DNA from: Brevundimonas diminuta
GTDB lineage: Bacteria; Pseudomonadota; Alphaproteobacteria; Caulobacterales; Caulobacteraceae
Reading direction: 5' to 3'
DNA: 64,000 bases
NCBI RefSeq assembly: GCF_022654015.1
Contig: NZ_CP073063.1
Coordinates: forward strand, 186,001 to 250,000
The notes under the pieces are model-generated. The model did not search any database, was not told the origin of the DNA, and saw only the letters and a program-made list of their open reading frames with translations. Made by a program: the position numbers and the translations under genes. Shown here piece after piece: positions 45,093-53,841 of the stretch. Position 1 is the stretch's first letter. Every line of letters begins with the position of its first letter.

Positions 45093-45122
45093 CTCGCGAT
45101 GCGTTGCGACGTATCGCGAGGC
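45093..45122 (+). repeat. Hairpin after the TpsB gene
   Basis: Inverted repeat CCTCGCGAT / ATCGCGAGG, nine perfect pairs with a 12-nt loop, 15 bases past the stop. No T tract follows, so it is not a classical terminator; it may mark the transcript end. Confidence 0.5.
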
Positions 45123-45178
45123 GGTGAACGGCCCGCGTAAATCGGCGCCGCGTTTTAAGTCGTATTGTTTGGAAGAAG

Positions 45179-45255
45179 TGGCGCACCCGGAGCGATTCGA
45201 ACGCCCGACCCTCAGATTCGTAGTCTGATGCTCTATCCAGCTGAGCTACGGGTGC
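45179..45255 (-). tRNA. tRNA-Arg (anticodon ACG), intact
   Basis: The 77-base gene includes an encoded CCA. Acceptor stem GCACCCG/CGGGTGC, D arm GTAGCTCAGCTGGATAGAGC, anticodon stem TCAGA/TCTGA with loop CTACGAA (ACG, read as ICG), T arm GGGCGTTCGAATCGCTC. All stems pair. The 3' half is duplicated in degenerate form at 38799-38847. Confidence 0.98.
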
Positions 45256-45399
45256 GGCTGCCTTGCGGCGAGGGCGGGTCTTTAGCCGGTGGATCGGGCG
45301 GACGCAAGCGGGGGAATGCAGTTTCTGCGTCTGAAGCGGTTGGCGTGGCGGCTGCGACGGCTTAGGCCTGTCTGACGCTCCCCTGCTTTCGGATCTTCC

Positions 45400-47154
45400 A
45401 TGCGTTCTTTCCGTCGCCAGATCGCCGCTGTGCTGGTTCCCGTCCTGATGGCGGGATGCCAGACCGCGACAGCCAGCCAAGGCGCACCCGTGCCGGCGAC
45501 AACGCCGCCGCCGGCCGTTTCGGCCCCGTCGCCGGCCGCATCGCCCGCTCGGGGGCCGTTCGTCGCGGCGGCGAATCCGCTGGCGGTCGAAGCGGGGATG
45601 GCCGTATTGCGGCGCGGCGGATCGGCGGTGGATGCGGCGGTGGCGATCCAGGCGGTTCTGGGTCTGGTGGAGCCGCAGTCGTCGGGATTGGGCGGCGGGG
45701 CCTTCCTGATGAGTTATGACGCCGAGACCGGGACCGTCACGGCCTATGACGGGCGCGAGACGGCGCCGGCCTCGGCGAGGCCCGAACTGTTTTATGAGGA
45801 CGGCAAGCCCCTGCCCTTCATAGACGCGGTGTTGTCCGGCCGCTCGACCGGGGCGCCGGGGGCGGTGGCCATGCTGGCGATGGCGCAGAAGGATCATGGC
45901 AAGCTGGCCTGGCGCGATCTGTTCGGGGACGCCGAGCGGCTGGCGCGCGACGGGTTCACGGTCAGCCCGCGTCTGGCCGGCATGATCAACAGCAGCTATC
46001 CCCAGGCGCGGACGCGCTGGGCCAGCGCCTATTTCACCAAGCCGGACGGCACGCGGTATCAGGCGGGCGATACGCTGAAGAACCCGGCCTACGCCGACAC
46101 GGTCGCGCGGTTGGCGCAACAGGGGCCGGGCGTCGTCTATGGCGGGCCGATCGGGGCTGACATCGCGGCGGCGGTTCGCGAAGGGCCGCGTCCCGGCGGC
46201 TTGACCGAGGCGGACATCGCCGGCTATCGGCCCTTGCGCCGCGACGCCATTTGCCGGCCGTATCAGGCCTATGTGGTCTGCGTGCCGCCGCCGCCATCCA
46301 GCGGGGTGGCATTGCTGCAGTTCCTGGCCATGGCCGAGGCGACGCCCGATCTGGGCAAGGGGGCGAAGAGCCCTGAGGCCTGGGTCGCGTTCGGGCGGCT
46401 GCAGAGGCTGATGTACGCCGACCGGGACCGCTATATCGGCGACAACGACTTTGTCGGCGTGCCGATCGCGGGTCTGCTGGATCCCGATTATGTCGCGTCG
46501 CGCGCCGCCCTGGCCCCGCAGGTGAACGGGCCGGTCGAGGCCGGCGCCCCGACGGGATCGCCGCCGCGCGGGGCCGACCAAACGGCCGAGCCGGGCGGCA
46601 CCTCGCACATGGTCGTGGTCGACGCCTGGGGCAATGCGGTCAGCATGACCACGACGGTCGAGAGCATCTTCGGCAATGGACGGATGGTCGACGGCTTCTT
46701 CCTGAACAACCAGCTGACGGACTTCTCCTTCACGCCGCTAGAGGACGGTCATCCGGCCGCCAATGCGGTGGCGGCGGGCAAGCGGCCGCGCTCGTCGATG
46801 ACGCCGGTGCTGATCCTGGATCGTCAGGGACGGCTGGTCGGCGCCATCGGCTCGCCGGGCGGATCCAGCATCCTGGCCTATGTCGCCAAGACCTTGGTCG
46901 GGACGATGGATTGGGGCCTGTCGATGCAGCAGGCGATCGCCCTGCCCAATCTGGTGGTGCGGGGCGAGATGGTCGGGGCCGACACCGATATGATCGCGCC
47001 GGATATCCGCGACGCCCTCGCGGCGGCGGGCATGGCCCTGAAGCCGAACGCCACCGAGACCTCGGGCCTGCACGGCGCGATCTGGCGCTACGGTCGCTGG
47101 GATGGGGGAGCCGACCCGCGTCGCGAGGGCGTGGCGGTCTCGGAGGTTCGCTAA
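45400..47154 (+). CDS. ggt: Gamma-glutamyltransferase, lipoprotein form
   Basis: 584 residues. Transfers or hydrolyses the gamma-glutamyl bond of glutathione in the periplasm. The signal peptide ends in lipobox LMAGC (Cys20), so it would be lipid-anchored, unlike the soluble E. coli enzyme. Ntn-hydrolase core: SGLGGGAFLMSYD, GRSTGAPGAVAMLAMA, and the autoprocessing nucleophile Thr401 in PGGTSHMVVVDAWGNAV; the small-subunit motif is GSPGGSSILAYVAKTLVG. A Pro/Ala-rich linker follows the Cys. Convergent with the next gene at 4 bp. Confidence 0.93.
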   Translation: MRSFRRQIAAVLVPVLMAGCQTATASQGAPVPATTPPPAVSAPSPAASPARGPFVAAANPLAVEAGMAVLRRGGSAVDAAVAIQAVLGLVEPQSSGLGGGAFLMSYDAETGTVTAYDGRETAPASARPELFYEDGKPLPFIDAVLSGRSTGAPGAVAMLAMAQKDHGKLAWRDLFGDAERLARDGFTVSPRLAGMINSSYPQARTRWASAYFTKPDGTRYQAGDTLKNPAYADTVARLAQQGPGVVYGGPIGADIAAAVREGPRPGGLTEADIAGYRPLRRDAICRPYQAYVVCVPPPPSSGVALLQFLAMAEATPDLGKGAKSPEAWVAFGRLQRLMYADRDRYIGDNDFVGVPIAGLLDPDYVASRAALAPQVNGPVEAGAPTGSPPRGADQTAEPGGTSHMVVVDAWGNAVSMTTTVESIFGNGRMVDGFFLNNQLTDFSFTPLEDGHPAANAVAAGKRPRSSMTPVLILDRQGRLVGAIGSPGGSSILAYVAKTLVGTMDWGLSMQQAIALPNLVVRGEMVGADTDMIAPDIRDALAAAGMALKPNATETSGLHGAIWRYGRWDGGADPRREGVAVSEVR

Positions 47155-47158
47155 AGGT

Positions 47159-48010
47159 TCAGCGGCCGGGGCGGATCGACAGCTGGAAGGCCAGCAGGCC
47201 TTCGCTGACGTCAGTGTCCAGACCGTTCATGCCGCGCAGACCCTTGCCGGCGTCGATCTCGCGATAGACGACGCCGAACGAGGTCTGCATGTCGCCCTTG
47301 CGATAGGCCACGCCGATCGAGGCGTCGCCCAGGAAGCTGCCCTTGTCCTGGGTGTAGCCGGAGCGGGCGTAGTCGCCGTCGCGCGTACGGGCGAAGTTGT
47401 AGCCCACGGCCCGGCCCGATCCAGCGGCGTACAGATACCAGCGCGGCCGCTCGCCGAACCGTTCGCGGCCGTTGGGGGCCAGACGATCCAGCCCTTCGCC
47501 GATCTTGAGCGTAACGCCGGCCTCGGCCGAACGGCCTTCGCTGCCGACGCCCAGGCCCGCGTGGGGCGTCAGGCTGACTTCGAGGCCCGAGGCGGTATGA
47601 CCGCGCGCGCCGCGGAAACCGCGGACATAGCGCAGGTCATAGGCGTCGGGATCCAACTCGGCCCGATCGACGGGCGTCACCGGCAGGGGCGAGCCGTCGG
47701 CGCGGCGCAGACGGCCGGCCGTCTCCAGCGTCACCCGGTCGGTGAAGTCGGTGCGATCGATCCAGACGTCGTTGCGCGTGCTGGCGGACAGGCCGGATCG
47801 GTCGTCGGGACGAAAGGCGGTCGGGATTTCGATCTGGGCGCCGAACCGGGCGTCCGGCGCAACGCGGAAACTGGTCTGTTCGGTCAGGCGAGCTGTGACA
47901 TCGGGCGAGGCGTCGAAGGCGTTGGGGGCCCAGGTCTGTGCACAGGCGGCGCTCGCGCCAGCCATCGCCAACACGCCCCCCAAGCCGACAATACAGGCCT
48001 TTAATCGCAT
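47159..48010 (-). CDS. Secreted outer-membrane beta-barrel-like protein (possibly DUF2219/LpxR-like)
   Basis: 283 residues from ATG 48010 (GGGGAGA upstream); the longer frame to 48100 gives no signal peptide. The signal peptide is MRLKACIVGLGGVLAMAGAS to AQ. The mature part has alternating-pattern beta strands and a C-terminus GLLAFQLSIRPGR without terminal Phe. SGYTQDKGSFLGDASIGVAY and TSFGVVYREIDAGKG resemble the tail of DUF2219 (LpxR-type lipid A deacylase) proteins, but I cannot place the LpxR catalytic residues, so the enzyme function is not claimed. Confidence 0.6.
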   Translation of the reverse strand: MRLKACIVGLGGVLAMAGASAACAQTWAPNAFDASPDVTARLTEQTSFRVAPDARFGAQIEIPTAFRPDDRSGLSASTRNDVWIDRTDFTDRVTLETAGRLRRADGSPLPVTPVDRAELDPDAYDLRYVRGFRGARGHTASGLEVSLTPHAGLGVGSEGRSAEAGVTLKIGEGLDRLAPNGRERFGERPRWYLYAAGSGRAVGYNFARTRDGDYARSGYTQDKGSFLGDASIGVAYRKGDMQTSFGVVYREIDAGKGLRGMNGLDTDVSEGLLAFQLSIRPGR

Positions 48011-48129
48011 CCGGTCTCCCCACCGATCCGCTGGACACACACTGCAACCCTCAGGCGCAAGAGTCCAACGGCTTTTGGTCATGGTTTCGTCGCTTTTCAA
48101 CGAGGACGACCAGCCGGGGTTCCAAAACG

Positions 48130-48157
48130 AAAAAGGGCCCCGCTGTCGCGGAGCCCC
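48130..48157 (-). terminator. Terminator of nrdA
   Basis: Stem GGGCTCCGC / GCGGGGCCC (nine pairs, one GU) with loop GACA, followed on the minus strand by TTTTTCG. It lies 25 bases past the nrdA stop. Confidence 0.88.
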
Positions 48158-48181
48158 TCGGGTCGTGCGGTGGAGAAGGCC

Positions 48182-50071
48182 TTATTGGCAGGCCAGGCAC
48201 TCGTCGTAGTCGGTCTTGGGCATGGAGAAGAGGTCGGGCTGGTTCGGATCGACCACCTCTTCGGCCTTGTCCTCGGCGCCCGCGAAGGCGGCGCGCTGCA
48301 CCGACTTGGAGCGCAGATAGTAAAGCGACTTCACGCCGCGCTCCCAGGCGGACCAGTGCAGCATATGCAGGTCCCACTTGTTCACGTCGCCGGGGATGAA
48401 CAGGTTCAGCGACTGGGCCTGGCAGATTTCCGGCGCGCGGTCGGCGGCCAATTCGATCACCCAGCGCTGGTCCAGTTCGAAGGCGGTCTTGAACACGCCC
48501 TTCTCGTCCTCGTTCAAGGCGTCGAGGTGCTGGACCGAACCTTCGTTCTCCAGAATGGAGCTCCACACCGCCTCGGTGTTGATGCCCTTTTCGTCGAGCA
48601 GGCGCTCCAGATAGGGGTTCTTCACCGCGAATGAGCCCGACAGGGTTTTGTGGGTGTAGATGTTGGCCGGGATCGGCTCGATGCCCGCAGACGTGCCGCC
48701 GCAGATGATCGAGATCGAGGCGGTGGGGGCGATCGCCAGCTTGTGGCTGAACCGTTCCATCACGCCGCGCTCCTCGGCGTCCAGGCACGGGCCCTTCTCC
48801 TCGGCTAGCAGGCGGCTGGCCTTGTCGGCCTCGCGGCGCAGATGCTTGAACAGGCGCATGTTCCACGACTTGGCCATGGCGCTTTCGAAGGCCACGCCCT
48901 GCCCTTGCAGGAAGGAGTGGAAGCCCATCAGGCCCAGACCCACCGAACGCTCGCGCTTGGCCGAATAGACGGCGGCGGCCATGGCGGGCGGGGCGCGGCG
49001 GATGAAGTCTTCCAGCACATTGTCCAGGAACCGCATCAGGTCCTCGACGAAGCGCGGTTCCTCGCGCCACTCCAGGAAGGTCTCGGCGTTCACCGACGAC
49101 AGGCAGCAGACGGCGGTCCGGTCCACGCCGAGGTGGTCGCGGCCGGTGTGCAGCATGATTTCGGCGCACAGGTTCGACTGTTTGACCTTCAGGCCCAGGT
49201 CGCGCTGGTGCGGCGCCATCTGGCGGTTCACCGTGTCCGAGAAGATCAGATAGGGCTCGCCGGTCTGCATGCGGATGTCGAGCAGCTTGGTCCACAGCGA
49301 ACGGGCGTCGACAGTCTTCATGACCGCGCCGTCCTTGGGCGACTTCAGGTCGAAGGTTCCGCCGACCTTGACGGCTTCCATGAACTCGTCGGTGACGTTG
49401 ATGCCGTGGTGCAGGTTCAGGGACTTGCGATTGAAGTCGCCGGACGGTTTGCGGATCTCCAGGAACTCTTCGATTTCCGGGTGGTGGATGTCCAGATAGA
49501 CGGCGGCCGAACCGCGACGCAGCGAGCCCTGGCTGATCGCCAGCGTCAGGCTGTCCATCACGCGGATGAAGGGGATGATGCCCGAGGTCTTGCCCGCGCC
49601 CTTCACCTTTTCGCCGATGGAGCGGACGCCGCCCCAATAGGTGCCGATGCCGCCGCCGTTCGAGGCCAGGGCCACGTTCTCGTTCCAGACGTTCTGGATG
49701 CCGTCCAGGCTGTCGCCCACCGCGTTCAGGAAGCAGGAGATCGGCAGGCCGCGATCCGCGCCGCCGTTCGACAGGACCGGAGTCGCCGGCATGAACCACA
49801 GGCGGCTCATATAGTCGTACAGGCGCTGGGCGTGTTCGGCGTCGTCCGAGAAGGCGGTCGAGACGCGCGCGAACATGTCCTGATAGCTTTCGCCCGGCAG
49901 CAGATAGCGATCTTCCAGCGTCTTCTTGCCGAAGTCGGTCAGCAGATCGTCGCGCGACCGGTCCACCTGGACCGATTTGACCACGGTCAGGTGGGGGCGC
50001 TCCGGCGTCGGCGTCGCCGCAACGCCTTGGAATTCCGTCGTCTTCAATGCCTCGCCGCCAGCCATGGTCAT
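48182..50071 (-). CDS. nrdA: Class I ribonucleotide reductase, large subunit, without ATP-cone
   Basis: 629 residues. Reduces ribonucleoside diphosphates with the NrdB radical subunit. Seen: TPVLSNGGADRGLPISCFLN (catalytic-site Cys), NLCAEIMLHT, SVGLGLMGFHSFLQ, PTASISIICGGTSAGIEP, and the C-terminal redox pair CLACQ. Only about 40 residues precede the core, so the ATP-cone regulatory domain of E. coli NrdA is absent. ATG 50071 has CAGGA seven bases upstream. No nrdB gene is in the window. Two NrdR-box-like palindromes lie just upstream, so it is probably repressed by NrdR. Confidence 0.95.
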   Translation of the reverse strand: MTMAGGEALKTTEFQGVAATPTPERPHLTVVKSVQVDRSRDDLLTDFGKKTLEDRYLLPGESYQDMFARVSTAFSDDAEHAQRLYDYMSRLWFMPATPVLSNGGADRGLPISCFLNAVGDSLDGIQNVWNENVALASNGGGIGTYWGGVRSIGEKVKGAGKTSGIIPFIRVMDSLTLAISQGSLRRGSAAVYLDIHHPEIEEFLEIRKPSGDFNRKSLNLHHGINVTDEFMEAVKVGGTFDLKSPKDGAVMKTVDARSLWTKLLDIRMQTGEPYLIFSDTVNRQMAPHQRDLGLKVKQSNLCAEIMLHTGRDHLGVDRTAVCCLSSVNAETFLEWREEPRFVEDLMRFLDNVLEDFIRRAPPAMAAAVYSAKRERSVGLGLMGFHSFLQGQGVAFESAMAKSWNMRLFKHLRREADKASRLLAEEKGPCLDAEERGVMERFSHKLAIAPTASISIICGGTSAGIEPIPANIYTHKTLSGSFAVKNPYLERLLDEKGINTEAVWSSILENEGSVQHLDALNEDEKGVFKTAFELDQRWVIELAADRAPEICQAQSLNLFIPGDVNKWDLHMLHWSAWERGVKSLYYLRSKSVQRAAFAGAEDKAEEVVDPNQPDLFSMPKTDYDECLACQ

Positions 50072-50114
50072 CTGCGTCCTGAACAAAAAATCGTTTGAGC
50101 CGCCCGCGCCGCGA

Positions 50115-50130
50115 CCACATCATCTTGTGG
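50115..50130. promoter_or_regulatory. Candidate NrdR box 1 upstream of nrdA
   Basis: CCACATCATCTTGTGG agrees at 12 of 16 positions with the NrdR consensus acaCwAtATaTwGtgT, by my own count. It lies 44 bp before the nrdA start on the minus strand. Confidence 0.6.
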
Positions 50131-50145
50131 CCTCTGCGCTCCCCG

Positions 50146-50161
50146 AGCCCACATATAGGGC
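50146..50161. promoter_or_regulatory. Candidate NrdR box 2 upstream of nrdA
   Basis: AGCCCACATATAGGGC keeps the central C-x-A-x-AT-x-T-x-G pattern. The distance between the centres of the two boxes is 31 bp, three helical turns, which is the spacing known for NrdR operator pairs. Confidence 0.6.
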
Positions 50162-50344
50162 GCATATGCCTAATGACCCGTCAACGGGTTGACGCCGACC
50201 ATTGTGGGCGAATCGGTCGGACAAGTCCCAGCCGTCTGGGGAAAAGCCCGCACGCAAGCCAGCACGTCCGTTCTGCGCGCCTGCGACGGCGTGATCACGA
50301 ACGCGTGATCGGAACGACTGTCCAGCTTGGCCGTTGGCTCGCCC

Positions 50345-51121
50345 ATGACGCTTTCTGACGTACGCGCCTTTTTGATACGCGCCCTGGCGGTCGCTCGCAC
50401 GGAGATCGCCGCGCTTCTGGCCCTGTTGGTCGTCGCCGGCGGCGTTCTGACCTTCGCCGGTCTCGCCGATGAGATGACCGAGGGCGAGGGCCAGGCCTTC
50501 GATCTTCATGTCCTGGCGCTGATGCGCCCCTATGCCGATGATCCGGGCCGACCGTGGGGGCCGTGGTGGCTGAAGGAGGCGGCGGCGGACATCACCTCGC
50601 TGGGCGGCATCTCGGTGCTGGGGCTGTTCGCCCTGATCGTGATCGTCTTTCTGCTAAGCCAGCGGAAATGGCTGTCGTCCCTGCTGCTGGTCGTGGGCCT
50701 CGCCGGCGGCGTCATACTCTCGGAGGGTCTGAAGGCGGTGTTCGAACGCGCCCGTCCGCCTGCGGCCATGCAGGCGGTGGAGACGATCAACGCCAGCTTC
50801 CCCTCAGGCCACGCCCTGCTATCCACCGTCTTCTATCTCAGCGTCGCCGTCATGCTGACCCGCGCCTTCCCGCGCGAGCGGTTCAAGGTCTTTGTCCTGG
50901 GCGTCGGCATTCTGCTGGCCCTGCTGGTCGGGCTGACACGCATCTATCTGGGCGCCCACTGGGCCACTGACGTCTTCGCCGGCTGGGCGGTCGGCGCCGC
51001 CTGGGCCATGGCCCTTTGGCTGGTCGCCTATGGGGTGGCGCGCTGGCAGAAGCGTCATCGCGCGGCGCTGCAGGACGAAGCCTCCCCGATCGAAGCCTCG
51101 CCCGACCCGACCAAAGTCTAG
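50345..51121 (+). CDS. PAP2-family phosphatase, membrane-bound
   Basis: 258 residues, about six membrane helices. The three PAP2 signature motifs are present: KAVFERARPP, ASFPSGHALLS with the catalytic His, and GLTRIYLGAHWATDVFAG with the second His and the Asp. It likely hydrolyses an isoprenoid or lipid phosphate in the envelope, for example undecaprenyl diphosphate (BacA-independent) or phosphatidate. ATG 50345 is chosen over an in-frame TTG at 50327. Confidence 0.92.
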   Translation: MTLSDVRAFLIRALAVARTEIAALLALLVVAGGVLTFAGLADEMTEGEGQAFDLHVLALMRPYADDPGRPWGPWWLKEAAADITSLGGISVLGLFALIVIVFLLSQRKWLSSLLLVVGLAGGVILSEGLKAVFERARPPAAMQAVETINASFPSGHALLSTVFYLSVAVMLTRAFPRERFKVFVLGVGILLALLVGLTRIYLGAHWATDVFAGWAVGAAWAMALWLVAYGVARWQKRHRAALQDEASPIEASPDPTKV

Positions 51122-51158
51122 GCCCGCCATCCGCCGCGCGGCAGGCTAGTCTGGAGAC

Positions 51159-52496
51159 ATGACGGAGACGCACGCCATGGACCACGCCGCCCTCTACGCC
51201 GAACGGCTGAAGACCCCCGACCAGGCCGCCGCCCTGATCGTCTCGGGCGCCAAGGTGGCCATGGGGCTCGGCGTGTCCCAGCCGCCCGCCCTGCTCAAGG
51301 CCCTGGCCGAACGGGCCGCGCGTGGCGAGGTCGAGGATGTGAACCTCTATTATCTGCTCTCGACCGCCATCGCGGGGGACACGGTGCTGCGCTATGAGCT
51401 GATGGACCGGATCCGCCCCTGGAGCCTGTTCCACAGCGCCATCGAACGCCGGCTGGAACAACGCGCGCACGAGGAGGGTCGCCCCAACCCCGTGCAGTTC
51501 ATACCCACCGGCTTTCAGCAGTCGCCCCGCCTGTTGTGCGACGAGGTCAAGGTGGACGCGCTGATCTGCACCGTCTCGCCGATGGATGCGGACGGCTTCT
51601 TCTCGTTCGGGACCAACACCGACTACGCCAAGCCGGTATCGCAGACGGCCCGGACGGTGATCGTCGAAGTCAATCCGCACATGCCGCGCGTGTTCGGCGA
51701 CTGCACCGTCCATGTGTCCCAGGTCGCCGGCATCGTCGAACATGCCGCGCCCCTGCTGGTCGTGCCGCGCGCCGAGCCTCAGCCGGCGGACCTGGTCATC
51801 GGCCGCATCATCGCCGGCCTGGTCGAGGACGGGGCGACGCTTCAGATGGGGATCGGGGCCCTGCCCAACGCCGTCTGCGACGCCCTGATGGACCACCGCG
51901 ATCTGGGCGTTCATACCGAGATGCTGACGCCCGGCCTGGTCGAGCTGATGCAGGCCGGCGTGGCCAACCATGCCCGCAAGACCCTGCATCGGGGCGTGGG
52001 CGTCTTCGCCTTCTCGATGGGCGACCTCAACACCTATGAATTCCTGGACGGCAATCGCGGCATGGAGGCCCATCCGGTCTCCTATGTGAACGACCCGGCC
52101 GTGATCGCGCGCAATGCGAAGATGATCTCGGTGAACGCCACGCTTCAGATCGACCTGACCGGCGCCTGCTGCTCGGAGTTCTTGAACGGGCGCCAGTTCA
52201 CGGCCGCCGGGGGCCAGCTGGACTTCGTGCGCGGCGCCTATGGATCGGAGGGCGGCAAGTCGATCATCGCCTGTCATTCCACGGCGGCGAAGGGCACGGC
52301 CTCGCGCATCGTCGCGCGTCTGGACGGGCCGGTCACCACGCCGCGCAACGACACCCACATCGTCGCCACCGAACACGGCTGGACCAATCTGAAGGGCAAG
52401 TCGTCCAGCGAGCGCGTCCGCGCCCTGATCGCCCTGGCCGCGCCCGAGTTTCGCGACGGCCTGACGGCGGCGGCGCGCGAGCAGGGTCTGATCTGA
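51159..52496 (+). CDS. Acetyl-CoA hydrolase/transferase family protein
   Basis: 445 residues with two CoA-transferase-type domains. The N-terminal half is SGAKVAMGLGVSQPPALLKA, and the C-terminal half carries GVHTEMLTPGLVELMQAG, whose Glu should form the glutamyl-CoA intermediate, then SEFLNGRQFTAAGGQLDFVR and a C-terminal RALIALAAPEFR. Members exchange CoA between short-chain acids such as acetate, succinate and 4-hydroxybutyrate; the substrate cannot be set from sequence. GGAG lies a few bases before ATG 51159; an in-frame ATG at 51177 is an alternative. Confidence 0.88.
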   Translation: MTETHAMDHAALYAERLKTPDQAAALIVSGAKVAMGLGVSQPPALLKALAERAARGEVEDVNLYYLLSTAIAGDTVLRYELMDRIRPWSLFHSAIERRLEQRAHEEGRPNPVQFIPTGFQQSPRLLCDEVKVDALICTVSPMDADGFFSFGTNTDYAKPVSQTARTVIVEVNPHMPRVFGDCTVHVSQVAGIVEHAAPLLVVPRAEPQPADLVIGRIIAGLVEDGATLQMGIGALPNAVCDALMDHRDLGVHTEMLTPGLVELMQAGVANHARKTLHRGVGVFAFSMGDLNTYEFLDGNRGMEAHPVSYVNDPAVIARNAKMISVNATLQIDLTGACCSEFLNGRQFTAAGGQLDFVRGAYGSEGGKSIIACHSTAAKGTASRIVARLDGPVTTPRNDTHIVATEHGWTNLKGKSSSERVRALIALAAPEFRDGLTAAAREQGLI

Positions 52497-52539
52497 CGCC
52501 GCACTTGATCTCAGGCTGTGTGTCGGGGCTTCTCCACCC

Positions 52540-53841
52540 ATGAAGACCGTCCGCCTTCTGGCCCTGCTGTCCCTGCTCGTCGCCGCGCCTGTCAGCGCGA
52601 GGGCGGCCCAGGGTGCCTATGCGACCGACGGCGAATGCGGCGGCCGTTCGATGACCACCGTGCGGATGGCGCCGGGCTATTGCCTGGGGCTGGTCTGGCA
52701 GGGCGCGGGGGCCGAGGGACCGCGAATGCCGCGCGGCCTGCTGGCGCTATCGAACGGCGACTGGTTGGTGACGGATCTGGGCAGTTGGGACCAGGAACGC
52801 GGCGCCATCTGGCGGCTGTCGTTCGGCGCCAATGGCGCACCGCGCTGGCGACGGCTGGCGCAAGGCCTGAGCATGCCGCACACTGCGGCGCGCGGGCCGG
52901 ACGGGCGCATCTATGTGTCCGAGATGAACCGCATCCTGACGCTGGACCCCGACGCGGCCGATCCGGCGGCGACGGTGCACACCGTGATCGGCGACCTGCC
53001 TGACAATCGTCTGCACGCCAATCGCCACCCCCTGTCCAGCTTCGTCTTCGATGCGAACGGCGACCTGCTGGTCAATGTCGGCGCCCCCAGCGACCGCTGC
53101 GTGGATGCGCGAGGCCGGGCGCGCGCCAATGCGGCGGGCGCCTGTATCGACAGCGCGGCGACGGCCCAGGTGCGGCGTCACGCCTATCGGGGAAACGGCC
53201 GCTGGGCCGAGGACAGCACCGTTTTCGCCTCCGGCCTGCGAAACTCCATCGCCTTGGTCCGGCACCCGTCGGGCACGATCCTGCAAGGTGAGAACTCCGT
53301 CGACCTGACCACGCCCGACCATCCCTATGACGAGATCAATGTCCTGCGTCAGGGCGGCCATTACGGCTGGCCCTATTGCGTGGATCTGGCGACGCCCCTG
53401 CCGGGCTGGAACGCGGGCCAGGCGCGATGCAGCCAGCGCGACCGCCCGGTTGCCCTGCTGCCGCCGCACGCCGCGCCGCTGGACCTGATCTATTACGATG
53501 GGGCGATGTTCCCCGAACTGCGCGGCCGGTTGCTGATGAGCTGGCACGGCTATCGTCGCGCGGGCGGCCGGATCGTGGCGGCCGAGACGGACGGCGAGGG
53601 CCGACCCCTGACCGATATCGGCGGCCGCTACGCCATCTATCCGCGCGGCGCCCTGTCCTATCCCCCCGGCGCGCCCAGCATACGCGGCAAGGTGCTGACG
53701 CCGGGTTGGGATACGATCGCAGGCCGTCAGCCGCGCGGCGCGCCGGTCGTGCTGGCCGTCGCCGCCGACGGATCGATCTGCGTCACGGATGACCGAAACC
53801 GGGCCATCCTCAGGATCGCCCGGTCGGACAAGACGCCCTAG
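52540..53841 (+). CDS. Secreted PQQ-type sugar dehydrogenase-like protein
   Basis: 433 residues. Signal peptide [20 protein letters not shown], then a six-bladed propeller of the soluble glucose/sorbosone dehydrogenase (GSDH) type: [55 protein letters not shown]. Several cysteines may form disulfides. PQQ dependence is assumed from the family; no pqq biosynthesis genes are in the window. Its stop overlaps the convergent argG stop by four bases. Confidence 0.85.
   Translation: MKTVRLLALLSLLVAAPVSARAAQGAYATDGECGGRSMTTVRMAPGYCLGLVWQGAGAEGPRMPRGLLALSNGDWLVTDLGSWDQERGAIWRLSFGANGAPRWRRLAQGLSMPHTAARGPDGRIYVSEMNRILTLDPDAADPAATVHTVIGDLPDNRLHANRHPLSSFVFDANGDLLVNVGAPSDRCVDARGRARANAAGACIDSAATAQVRRHAYRGNGRWAEDSTVFASGLRNSIALVRHPSGTILQGENSVDLTTPDHPYDEINVLRQGGHYGWPYCVDLATPLPGWNAGQARCSQRDRPVALLPPHAAPLDLIYYDGAMFPELRGRLLMSWHGYRRAGGRIVAAETDGEGRPLTDIGGRYAIYPRGALSYPPGAPSIRGKVLTPGWDTIAGRQPRGAPVVLAVAADGSICVTDDRNRAILRIARSDKTP

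Larger units (their letters stand above)
38799..45255. mobile_element. Putative decayed genomic island in tRNA-Arg(ACG)
   Basis: Bounded by two directly oriented copies of the tRNA-Arg 3' half, one intact (45179-45255) and one degenerate (38799-38847), 6380 bp apart. Integrases that target tRNA genes leave exactly this: the element restores the tRNA end on one side and displaces the old end on the other. The three enclosed genes (CHASE2-EAL, FecR-repeat, TpsB) fill the interval with no integrase, so the element is presumably old and immobile. Alternative: unrelated duplication of a tRNA fragment. Confidence 0.6.

Noticed and set aside
47159..48100. Firm LpxR (lipid A deacylase) call for the secreted barrel-like gene
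   Set aside because: Tail similarity only; the catalytic residues of LpxR cannot be placed.
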